A DNA stretch of 58,867 nucleotides, from positions 1-58,867 of the forward strand of contig JAAEMK010000230.1 of NCBI GenBank assembly GCA_024225635.1. Reading direction: 5' to 3'. The notes under the pieces are model-generated. The model was not told the origin of the DNA, searched no databases, and saw only the letters and a list, made by a program, of their open reading frames with translations. The first letter of the stretch is position 1; the number at the start of each line of letters is the position of its first letter. Below, piece after piece: positions 25,690 through 32,663 of the stretch. A program made the translations under genes and the position numbers. Source of the stretch: Desulfobacteraceae bacterium (GTDB lineage: Bacteria; Desulfobacterota; Desulfobacteria; Desulfobacterales; Desulfobacteraceae).

Positions 25690-26454
25690 TTAGATCTCCC
25701 ATTTGGCCTTGATGGTATCAAATGAGCCGTCGGCTTTTATCTTTTCGATGGCCTTGTTGATCTCCTGGGTGAGATCCTCGTTGCCCTTCATGATTACGCA
25801 GGCGGTCTCCTCCAGCTGGAGGGGCTTCTCCATGATGTCAAAGCCGAGTTTCTTCTGGTACTCCTTGGCAATGGCGACATCGATAACCACGGCGTCGGCG
25901 GAACCGTTGCTCAGCATCATCACGCTCAGGTTGTTGTCGTCAACGATCTTGAGCTCGATGTCCTTGATGCTTTTGGCAGCCTCCGCACCGGTGGTTCCGA
26001 TGGCCGCGGCAACGTGCTTGCCGGCAAGGTCTTCAGCGGTCTTGAGGGGGGAGTCCTTCTGCACCAGTACAACCTGGGAGCTGACAAGGTAGGGGGTGGA
26101 AAAGTCGATGCTGGCCTTCCGCTCCTCATTGATGGAAAAGCTTGAGATGCCCACATTGACCTGTCCGCTCTTGACCGCGGTGATGATGGAATCAAAGCCC
26201 ATGTTTACGAACTTGGCCTCAACGCCCAGCTCGGCGGCGACGGCACGGGCCAGGTCGATGTCGAAACCGATGATGTTGCCCTTGTCGTCGATGCTCTCAA
26301 AGGGGGGGTAGTCCGGGCTGACGCCAACGGTCATGACCCCTGCATCCTTGATCCTCTCAAGTACGGTCATATCTTTCTTGGGGCCGCAACCCACGGCCAG
26401 TGTCACAGCCAGCAACGTCCCTATAGCAAACCTGATAATTCTCGAATCTTTCAT
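25690..26454 (-). CDS. Amino-acid ABC transporter substrate-binding lipoprotein
   Basis: This 254-residue family 3 extracellular solute-binding protein has signal peptide and lipobox AVGC (cysteine at residue 23), so it is probably a lipoprotein tethered to a membrane. The domain starts LERIKDAGVMTVGVSPDYPPF and carries GFDIDLARAVAAELG and the ligand-site stretch VNVGISSFSINEERKASIDF. The ligand is likely a polar amino acid; the exact one cannot be read. A consensus promoter (26502-26530) and AAGGAAGG ribosome site precede it. Confidence 0.92.
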   Translation of the reverse strand: MKDSRIIRFAIGTLLAVTLAVGCGPKKDMTVLERIKDAGVMTVGVSPDYPPFESIDDKGNIIGFDIDLARAVAAELGVEAKFVNMGFDSIITAVKSGQVNVGISSFSINEERKASIDFSTPYLVSSQVVLVQKDSPLKTAEDLAGKHVAAAIGTTGAEAAKSIKDIELKIVDDNNLSVMMLSNGSADAVVIDVAIAKEYQKKLGFDIMEKPLQLEETACVIMKGNEDLTQEINKAIEKIKADGSFDTIKAKWEI

Positions 26455-26501
26455 ATATCCTTCCTTTAGCTGTAAAAAATTGTGGTAATTAACGACACAG
26501 G

Positions 26502-26530
26502 TTAATAGATTGAAAATGATATCATGTCAA
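26502..26530 (-). promoter_or_regulatory. Sigma-70-type promoter of the amino-acid binding-protein gene
   Basis: On the minus strand TTGACA (26530-26525), a 17-base spacer and TATTAA (26507-26502) lie about 50 bases upstream of the ATG at 26454 and just past the truA stop at 26552. Confidence 0.8.
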
Positions 26531-26551
26531 TATATTAAACGGGGGCGGACC

Positions 26552-27292
26552 TTAATTATATAGGACGTTCACCAGGAAAAGCCCCCTTGCGGGGGCGGTT
26601 GCGCCCGCAAGATTCCTGTCCCGGTTTTCGAGAATCGTACTGAATTCCTTGGGAGAAATCTTCCCGGTCCCGGCAAGGACAAGGGTGCCGACGATGTTTC
26701 TCACCATGAACCGCAAAAAACCGTCCCCTTTGATCCTGAACCTCAGCCGGTGATCGTTCCCCTTGTCGAACCCCGCCGAAAATATGGTCCTGACCGTGGT
26801 GGAACGGGGGCTTCCCGCCCCTTCAAACGCCTTGAAGTCATGGGTGCCGGTGATGATGCCGCAGCAGGCTTCCATGGCGTCCATATCCAGGGGCTTTGGG
26901 ATGTGCCATAGATAGTTGTGTCCGACGGCGCAGGCATCCTGCCTGTTCAGGATGTGGTAGTGATACTCCTTGGCCCTGGCATTGTACCGTGCGTGGAAAT
27001 CGTCATCCACCCGGGTGCACTCGTGGATCACGATGGGGCTTTTGATGACGCTGTTCAACCCCTTTTTAAGCGCCTGGGAGTCGATCTTCGTGTCCGCGTT
27101 AAAGGTCGCCACCTGGCCCAGGGCATGGACCCCGGCATCGGTCCTCCCGGAGCCGTTGATCCGTACCGGCTGGTTCAGGATCAGGGAGAGGGCCTGCTCG
27201 ATCTCCCCCTGGACCGTCTTGCAGTCGTTCTGCACCTGCCACCCGGAAAAAGGGGTGCCGTCATACTCGATGGTGATCTTGAAGTTTGTCAT
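26552..27292 (-). CDS. truA: tRNA pseudouridine(38-40) synthase TruA
   Basis: TruA isomerises uridines 38-40 in the anticodon stem-loop of tRNAs. The 246 residues begin MTNFKITIEYDGTPFSGWQ and have the catalytic aspartate D52 in SGRTDAGVHALGQVA, plus GDGFLRFMVRNIVGTL near the C-terminus. The ATG at 27292 overlaps the stop of the upstream selenoprotein gene by four bases (ATGA); an upstream TTG at 27304 in frame is less likely. Confidence 0.95.
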   Translation of the reverse strand: MTNFKITIEYDGTPFSGWQVQNDCKTVQGEIEQALSLILNQPVRINGSGRTDAGVHALGQVATFNADTKIDSQALKKGLNSVIKSPIVIHECTRVDDDFHARYNARAKEYHYHILNRQDACAVGHNYLWHIPKPLDMDAMEACCGIITGTHDFKAFEGAGSPRSTTVRTIFSAGFDKGNDHRLRFRIKGDGFLRFMVRNIVGTLVLAGTGKISPKEFSTILENRDRNLAGATAPARGLFLVNVLYN

Positions 27293-27474
27293 AACCGGTT
27301 GCACGGAACGTTGGCAAGCTGCTCTTCAAGACGGTCGTCCATGAGTTCATTGTGTTTCTCCATGGGAAAATTCTTGCCGCAGGACCTGCAGCTGAAATAA
27401 ACCCGTGTTCAGGAGCGCGTGATAAAAAGGTCGCCGCCGCATGAGGGGCATATACTCTTGGCATTGTCAGTCAT
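27289..27474 (-). CDS. Dual-CXXC small selenoprotein (Sec22)
   Basis: From ATG 27474 to TGA 27289 there are 61 residues if the internal TGA at 27411-27409 is read as selenocysteine. The protein has CPSC near residue 9, GGDLFITRS, the TGA at codon 22, then TRVYFSCRSC (second CxxC) GKNFPMEKH and a helical tail ending LANVPCNRL. It matches the small zinc-ribbon family of anaerobes known to have Cys or Sec at this place. The frame ends in a 4-base overlap with truA, which supports it being a real, translated gene. The function of the family is unknown. A hairpin with a GGTC element follows the TGA. Confidence 0.88.
27376..27411 (-). promoter_or_regulatory. Candidate SECIS hairpin after the small selenoprotein TGA
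   Basis: On the minus strand, 16 bases after TGA (27411-27409), GCTGCAG (27392-27386) pairs with CTGCGGC (27382-27376), counting one G-U pair, around GTC. The apex reads GCAGGTCCTGC, very like the GCAGGTCTGC apex of the E. coli fdhF SECIS. Confidence 0.82.
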
Positions 27475-27554
27475 AATTCTATTTCCATAAGGTTGTTATC
27501 AAAAATACCCAAAAATAATATGACAAAAATTCCAAAAGTCAAATTTTTGCCCAT

Positions 27555-27575
27555 GGGGTCAGGCTTAGCTTATTG
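27555..27575 (+). repeat. Solo copy of the GGGGTCAGGCTTAGCTTATT repeat
   Basis: It is identical to the copies at 7365 and (inverted) 7418, here without a partner copy. It marks the border of the AT-richer stretch 27475-28695. A short GAGCTGG-CGA-CCAGCTC hairpin follows at 27598-27614. Confidence 0.8.
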
Positions 27576-27693
27576 CCCTTTTTATCAACCTGATCATGAG
27601 CTGGCGACCAGCTCTTTAGATATGCTCTTATCCTCTGGACTCCCTTCATGGTGCGACCGAATTCCCCCGGCTGACGTGCTGAATAGCTACTTA

Positions 27694-27861
27694 TTATTTA
27701 TCTTTTTTTCCGAATTTTGGTTTGTCTATTTTTGAAAATAGTACGATTAATAACGCCACAAAACTAATGAGGAATAGATAATCCCCAATAAGTTGATACA
27801 ATCCCCATAAGGCCAGTGTTAAAAACAGTGCACCAATAAGAAATAATATATTTTGAATCAT
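27694..27861 (-). CDS. Small two-helix membrane protein
   Basis: This 55-residue protein is not recognised. It is nearly all hydrophobic, with two probable membrane helices (residues 5-25 and 30-46) and a lysine-rich tail (KIDKPKFGKKDK). The ATG at 27861 overlaps the stop of the preceding 155-residue gene as ATGA, so it is preferred over an ATG at 27897 that would give a 40-base overlap. The base composition is visibly more AT-rich than in the surrounding housekeeping genes. With its neighbour it forms a two-gene cassette; an immunity or accessory role is only speculation. Confidence 0.6.
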   Translation of the reverse strand: MIQNILFLIGALFLTLALWGLYQLIGDYLFLISFVALLIVLFSKIDKPKFGKKDK

Positions 27862-28325
27862 AAGGCATACTGAAAATAGAGCGATGGTTGTTTGCATTTC
27901 ATCCCAAAATTATTTCTGAATTTATGGTTTTTATCTAGAATTTCTGGGTTGTGGGAATAAAAAGCATTCCAATTGTCCAATTTAAGGTTATTTCGTTCCA
28001 AAAAAATAAATACATCGGATATTTGGTATCCACCCGCTAAAGATCGTCCGGTTGCAACGATTATACTGCCTATAACCGCGCCAATATAACCTGATGCGCT
28101 GATCGCCCCCAGAACCAACAATTTTTCCAAACCAACTGTTGCACCGGCTACTTCCGCTATAGTCGCCTCTTTTCCCAAAGCTTGAATAGCGCCTAATATT
28201 AGAGAGGCTGTTGCTATTGCTTTTTCTGATGTGTCAAATAAATTAGCCGGGACGGAGAGATTCAACGCTTTCATATTTTCCATAAAATACTTTTTAAAAT
28301 CGCCTGACTGATAACATAGTTTCAT
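27858..28325 (-). CDS. Unrecognised protein with a glycine/alanine-rich hydrophobic core
   Basis: This 155-residue protein has no family I can name. The start is supported by a strong AAGGAGGAAGG before the ATG. Residues 37-105 are rich in Gly, Ala, Ile and Val (GYIGAVIGSIIVATGRSLAGG), as in membrane-inserting helical hairpins of bacteriocin-like or glycine-zipper proteins. The flanks are polar and the C-terminus is Asn/Lys/Tyr-rich. There is no N-terminal signal peptide. It is AT-rich and followed by the overlapping two-helix membrane protein, which suggests recent acquisition. Confidence 0.6.
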   Translation of the reverse strand: MKLCYQSGDFKKYFMENMKALNLSVPANLFDTSEKAIATASLILGAIQALGKEATIAEVAGATVGLEKLLVLGAISASGYIGAVIGSIIVATGRSLAGGYQISDVFIFLERNNLKLDNWNAFYSHNPEILDKNHKFRNNFGMKCKQPSLYFQYAL

Positions 28326-28695
28326 AGCCTTCCTCCTTAGTTTTTTTGTTCTTTAGTGTTTACTCGTGGAAAAATGTTATGAAATCATTTCAATACACGA
28401 TGATTGAATTTTTTGATGGCAAATGTTGCATGATTTTTTTTGGGGGTATTAGATCGGATATTACCATTCTGATTAATTAACAACAAGGAGAAATTCGCTC
28501 CGCACCGAAGTCTAAAATAGATGAGTCGGATGCAGGGCTCAAGACAGTGTATTTGTACGGGATAAACTGAAAACCCTGGCGGATTGGTGTTTTTGTTGCG
28601 GGATGGCGGGAAAAAATATTTCCCAAAATCCATGCCGGGGTGTATGATTGCGGGCAATTAATGATAAATAACAATCTATCTTGACGGGAGAACAT
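28326..28695. other. AT-rich intergenic region before argJ
   Basis: This stretch separates the divergent 155-residue gene and argJ. It contains the ribosome site of the former at its left edge and GGGAG before the argJ ATG at its right edge. I see no convincing consensus promoter, tRNA or terminator. Short open frames on both strands lack ribosome sites and are not called. Confidence 0.5.
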
Positions 28696-29865
28696 ATGAA
28701 AGGCTTCAAATTCAGCGGGATCAGTGCCGGAATAAAGGCGGATGATGCCATGGATCTCGGCATTATCTATTCGGAAAGGCCTGCCAGGGCGGCAGCGCTT
28801 TTTACCCAGAACCAGGTGGTTGCACCCCCGGTGATCCTTGGCCGGGAAAGGATCAAAACCGGGCTTTGCCAGGCCATTGTGGTGAATTCCGGCAATGCCA
28901 ACTGCTTTACCGGGGCAAAGGGGCTTGCGGATGCTGAAAAAACCGCGGAGCTAGCCGGAAAGGCGTTGGGGATCGCACCGGAGCTTGTCATGGTCTCTTC
29001 AACCGGGGTGATCGGCGCCCCCCTTCCCATGGAAAAGATCGAGCAGGGGGTTCCCGAGCTTGTCCGTACGATGAACAGCGACGGCACGGAAGCCTTCGCC
29101 ACCGCCATCCTGACCACGGATTTGACGGCCAAGGTTTCAACCCGCCGTTGCAGTGTCAAGGGGGGTGAGTTCACCATTACAGGGGTAGCCAAGGGCTCGG
29201 GCATGATCAAGCCGAACATGGCCACCATGCTCGCCTTTGTGGTGACCGACCTTGATATTCCCACCACACTGCTCCAGGCCTGCCTTAAAAAGGCGTGCGA
29301 CCGTTCCTTCAACCGGATCTCCGTGGATGGGGACACCAGCACCAACGATTCGGTGTTTGCCCTTGCAAACGGAATGTCCCAGGCGGTTCTGGAGGACAGC
29401 GACGACTCCCTTGAATTCCAGCGGCTCCTGGACGAGGTGCTCCTGGACCTGTCCGAAAAGATTGTCAAGGACGGGGAGGGTGCCACAAAGCTTGTAAAAA
29501 TTACCGTGAAGGGGGCCAAAACCCCGGAGGACGCCCTGAAAGTGGCCGAAACCGTTGCCCAGTCCAACCTTGTCAAGACCGCCATCTACGGCGAGGACCC
29601 CAACTGGGGCAGGATCGTTGCCGCGGCGGGAAGGTCCGGCGCCCTGGTGGAGCCGGAAAAGCTGGATCTTAAGTTTGGGGATGTCGCCCTGGTGAAGGCC
29701 GGTGAGTGGCAGGGAAAGGATGCGGAAAAAGAGGCTGCCGGGATCATGAAGGGCGATGAGATCGAGCTTACCCTTGATCTCAATATCGGAGAGTATGGCG
29801 ACTGGTACCTGTTTTGCGACTTTTCAGAGAATTACGTTAAAATTAACGCGGATTATCGTTCATGA
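28696..29865 (+). CDS. argJ: Bifunctional glutamate N-acetyltransferase/ornithine acetyltransferase ArgJ
   Basis: ArgJ recycles the acetyl group from N-acetylornithine to glutamate in arginine synthesis. The 389 residues include the autocleavage site in KPNMATMLAF, where T177 becomes the N-terminal nucleophile of the beta chain, the GVIGAPLPME oxyanion region, and the C-terminal IGEYGDWYLFCDFSENYVKINADYRS, cited by its ends. The ATG at 28696 with GGGAG upstream is preferred to a TTG at 28681. Its stop overlaps the next gene by four bases. No other arg genes lie nearby. Confidence 0.95.
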   Translation: MKGFKFSGISAGIKADDAMDLGIIYSERPARAAALFTQNQVVAPPVILGRERIKTGLCQAIVVNSGNANCFTGAKGLADAEKTAELAGKALGIAPELVMVSSTGVIGAPLPMEKIEQGVPELVRTMNSDGTEAFATAILTTDLTAKVSTRRCSVKGGEFTITGVAKGSGMIKPNMATMLAFVVTDLDIPTTLLQACLKKACDRSFNRISVDGDTSTNDSVFALANGMSQAVLEDSDDSLEFQRLLDEVLLDLSEKIVKDGEGATKLVKITVKGAKTPEDALKVAETVAQSNLVKTAIYGEDPNWGRIVAAAGRSGALVEPEKLDLKFGDVALVKAGEWQGKDAEKEAAGIMKGDEIELTLDLNIGEYGDWYLFCDFSENYVKINADYRS

Positions 29866-30554
29866 GACTTCAGAAGTTCCTTTCCCAGGCAGGGGTGTGT
29901 TCCAGACGAAAAGGGGAGGAGTACATCCTCGCAGGAAGGGTCAGGGTCAACAATGAGACCATTGTCTCCCTTGGAACGAAAATTGATCCTGAAACCGACC
30001 GGGTGGAGGTGGACGGCAAGAAGATCGCCTATTCCGCCGGGAAAAAAAAGATCTATATTGCCCTGAACAAGCCAAGGGGCATTGTGACCTCCTGTTCCCA
30101 CAAGGGGGAGCGGATCGTTCTCGATCTCATCGATATCAAGGACAGGGTCTACCCCATCGGCCGTCTTGACAAGGATTCCATGGGGCTTCTGCTGCTCACC
30201 GATGACGGGGAGCTTCATAACCGGCTTTCCCACCCATCCTTTGACCATGAAAAGGAGTATGTGGTGGAAACCGTGGAGCCCATCGGTAACGAGGCCCTTA
30301 AGAGAATGGCCGACGGCATTGTTCTGGACGGCAAGCGAACCCGGAGGGCCAGGGTGAAGCGGGTTTCCGAGACCAGCTTCAACATCGTGCTGAAACAGGG
30401 GATCAACCGCCAGATCCGGCGGATGGTGAAAGAGACGGGAAACCGGGTCAAGACCCTGAAGCGGATCAGGATGGGAAGCGTCAGGCTTGGCAAGCTCAAA
30501 AACGGCGGGTGGCGCTATCTGAGCGAGGCCGAGGTAAAAGCCCTCAAAGGTTAA
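29862..30554 (+). CDS. rRNA pseudouridine synthase, RluF/RluB (RsuA) family
   Basis: This 230-residue enzyme isomerises a uridine in 23S rRNA. An N-terminal S4 RNA-binding domain (MRLQKFLSQAGVCSRRKGEE) precedes the catalytic domain, with the aspartate in GRLDKDSMGLLLLTDDGEL near residue 101, and QGINRQIRRM near 185. GRLDKDS and HEKEYVV are closer to RluF than to RluB, but the target uridine cannot be fixed from sequence. It is coupled to argJ by an ATGA overlap. A damaged second copy of its last 50 bases lies 970 bp downstream. Confidence 0.88.
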   Translation: MRLQKFLSQAGVCSRRKGEEYILAGRVRVNNETIVSLGTKIDPETDRVEVDGKKIAYSAGKKKIYIALNKPRGIVTSCSHKGERIVLDLIDIKDRVYPIGRLDKDSMGLLLLTDDGELHNRLSHPSFDHEKEYVVETVEPIGNEALKRMADGIVLDGKRTRRARVKRVSETSFNIVLKQGINRQIRRMVKETGNRVKTLKRIRMGSVRLGKLKNGGWRYLSEAEVKALKG

Positions 30555-30566
30555 AAATTAAAAAAC

Positions 30567-30605
30567 CGTCCGGCAGCGGCAGGGAGGGGCTGCCGTTGCC
30601 GGACG
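30567..30605 (-). terminator. 16-bp stem after the pseudouridine synthase gene
   Basis: CGTCCGGCAGCGGCAG (30567-30582) pairs with CTGCCGTTGCCGGACG (30590-30605) with one G-U pair. The A-run at its left becomes a T-run on the minus strand, so it terminates leftward transcription best; it may also stop the rightward argJ operon. Confidence 0.75.
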
Positions 30606-30706
30606 AATTTCGATAGTTGATCCACATCCTCCAAATAATCATAGCTGCAGAGCAGCATCTGGAGGGTGTCCGCTTGTGATGGTATCAAATAATTTATTTG
30701 ATAGTT

Positions 30707-31021
30707 TTAGGGGCAGTATGCATTTATTTTTTCGTAAGCAACGGTCATCTCTTTGTCGACAATGACTTTTTGAAGCGTATTTTTGTCTATATTGTATTTC
30801 CATATAACCACGCCATCATCGGTTGTAATTCTTCCCCAGTCTGTTTTTGCCGCTGAAAGCATGCTACACTTTGGCAGTTCTTTGCATTTTTCAAGAAGCA
30901 TAATTTCCCGTGCAATTAATTCTTCTGATCTAAATGTTTGTTTCGATATTTGATACCAAGACCCGATAAATAATCCAAGAACAAAAACTAATAGTACCGT
31001 TAGTAGCTGGAGTGCTTTCAT
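30707..31021 (-). CDS. Unrecognised single-pass membrane or exported protein
   Basis: This 104-residue protein has one N-terminal hydrophobic helix (LQLLTVLLVFVLGLFIGSW) and a polar periplasmic part with three cysteines (EKCKELPKCS, NAYCP). I do not recognise a family. The ATG at 31021 places the helix at the N-terminus and is preferred over one at 31075. No strong ribosome site is seen. The gene is AT-rich and sits alone between two copies of the pseudouridine synthase 3' end, so it looks like inserted DNA. Confidence 0.55.
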   Translation of the reverse strand: MKALQLLTVLLVFVLGLFIGSWYQISKQTFRSEELIAREIMLLEKCKELPKCSMLSAAKTDWGRITTDDGVVIWKYNIDKNTLQKVIVDKEMTVAYEKINAYCP

Positions 31022-31472
31022 GCAAATTATTCCTATGCCATATCTATAAAAACAGGGGTATTGATTGGAGTCCAATCAAAAAGCTCTTTAGCATTGTTTT
31101 CTGTCGTTCAAGAGGGTAATGACAGTGCTGAGATCTGATTTGAAATTTTTTCCATTTTTCCCTACGGAATCATTTATTGTTTTGTGTAAGCCCATTGCAA
31201 AATTCCTTGTTAATACATTAAAAAAATGCGGATTAAGGACACTTTTACTGGCTACAATTTTTAGAGAAGAAGAATTTTAAATCTTGCTTTGCTTCGGCAA
31301 AAAAAATGTTTGATATTCGATATCATTGATATCAATTCACTATGCTTGAAACAGTGATATGCAAATAGCCTTGGGTTTTTATTTGCCAAAGTAGATCTGA
31401 TATTATCATTCCTGTTTTGGAAATCAAGATAAAAGTCGTATCCGATATTTTTGGATGGGGAACAGGCTAACC
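31022..31472. other. AT-rich non-coding stretch
   Basis: About 450 bp upstream of the 104-residue gene. It is AT-rich, with short palindromes such as GATATCATTGATATC near 31320, and no supported gene, RNA or consensus promoter. Together with the gene it forms the segment bounded by the duplicated sequence at 30503 and 31473. Confidence 0.5.
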
Positions 31473-31530
31473 CGGCGGGTGCGCTATCTGAGCGATGCAG
31501 AGGTAAAGGCCCTCAAAGGTTAAGAATAAA
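31473..31530 (+). pseudogene. Duplicated 3' fragment of the pseudouridine synthase gene
   Basis: CGGCGGGTGCGCTATCTGAG and the following bases to GGCCCTCAAAGGTTAA repeat the last 16 or so codons of the gene ending at 30554 (matching copy from 30503), with one base deleted in GGGTGGCGC and a few substitutions. Similarity continues into the terminator (AAAAAACCGTCCGGCA). It has no start and cannot be functional. Confidence 0.85.
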
Positions 31531-31562
31531 AAACCGTCCGGCAACATTGTGCCGGACGGTTT
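31531..31562 (-). terminator. Bidirectional terminator after trpS
   Basis: The perfect 13-bp stem AAACCGTCCGGCA / TGCCGGACGGTTT has loop ACATTG. On the minus strand it ends in a T-run, 13 bases after the trpS stop. Its left arm is part of the duplicated segment shared with 30561-30576. Confidence 0.88.
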
Positions 31563-31574
31563 CAAAAAGCTGTA

Positions 31575-32585
31575 TTACAGGCGCTGGATGCCGATGGCTT
31601 TTCTGATCTCTTCAAGGAAGGGGACCGAATGCTCCCGGGCTTTTTCGGCGCCTTTTTTCAGGATGGCGTCGATCTCACCCGGCGTTTCGAGCAGCTCGTT
31701 GTAGCGCTGCCTGGGCTCCTTCAAAAGCTCGTTCAGGTACTCGAACAGCTCCTGCTTTGCCGCGCCCCAGCCGATTCCCTCTTTATATCTTTTCTCCAGG
31801 TCCTTTACCTCGTCAGGCTTCGCAAATGCCTTGTAGGTGGCGAAAATGGTGCAGGTTTCGGGATCCTTAGGCGCCTCGGGGGGAAGCGAGTTGGTCTTGA
31901 TCTTCATGATCAGCTTTCTGAGCTTTTTTTCCGGAACGAACAGGGGAATGGTGTTGTTGTAGCTCTTGCTCATCTTTCTTCCGTCAAGGCCCGCCAGCAC
32001 GGCGGTGTCTTCGTCCACCACCGCCTCGGGAAGCACAAAGTGCTCGCCGAAGGTGTGGTTGAACCGGCCTGCGATGTCCCTGGCCATCTCAATGTGCTGG
32101 ATCTGATCCTTTCCCACGGGAACCTTTTTGGCGTTGAACATCAGGATGTCCGCGGCCATGAGAACCGGATAGGAGAAGAGGCCCATGGAGACGTCCTTGT
32201 CAGGATCTTTTCCTCCGTGCTCTTCGTTGTCTGCAACGGCGGCCTTGTAAGCATGGGCCCTGTTCATCAGTCCCTTTGCGGTGACGCAGTTGAGTATCCA
32301 GGTGAGTTCCGGGATCTCGGGGATGTCCGTCTGGCGGTAAAAGACGGAGCGCTCAGTGTCAATGCCCATGGCAAGCCAGGTTGCGGCCAGCTCAAGGACA
32401 GAACGCCTGATTCTCTCAGGGTCCTGGCACTTGATGATTGCATGGTAGTCTGCCAGGAAATAGTAGGAACTCTTGTTCTCTTCCCTGCTTGCCTCGATGG
32501 CGGGGCGGATGGCGCCCACATAGTTTCCCAGGTGGGGGGTGCCTGTGGTGGTTATTCCGGTAAGTAAGTCTGCACTGTGTTTCAT
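31575..32585 (-). CDS. trpS: Tryptophanyl-tRNA synthetase
   Basis: This enzyme charges tRNA-Trp. The 336 residues include the class I HIGH-type motif in TGTPHLGNYVG near residue 15 and KMSKS in GRKMSKSYNNTIPLF near 205. The ATG at 32585 gives the normal N-terminus MKHSADLLTGITTTG; an upstream ATG at 32627 would add an unconserved 14 residues. The length and motifs are complete. Confidence 0.95.
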   Translation of the reverse strand: MKHSADLLTGITTTGTPHLGNYVGAIRPAIEASREENKSSYYFLADYHAIIKCQDPERIRRSVLELAATWLAMGIDTERSVFYRQTDIPEIPELTWILNCVTAKGLMNRAHAYKAAVADNEEHGGKDPDKDVSMGLFSYPVLMAADILMFNAKKVPVGKDQIQHIEMARDIAGRFNHTFGEHFVLPEAVVDEDTAVLAGLDGRKMSKSYNNTIPLFVPEKKLRKLIMKIKTNSLPPEAPKDPETCTIFATYKAFAKPDEVKDLEKRYKEGIGWGAAKQELFEYLNELLKEPRQRYNELLETPGEIDAILKKGAEKAREHSVPFLEEIRKAIGIQRL

Positions 32586-32663
32586 ACGCTTGTGGTCCTG
32601 ATGACAAGTTAGTGTGAATAAATCCATGAAATTTTCAATAGGGCATTAACAGAATCGGTTGGA

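Noticed and set aside
28385-28763. Small minus-strand frames before argJ
   Set aside because: Overlapping frames without ribosome sites, partly antisense to argJ; low-complexity AT-rich DNA.
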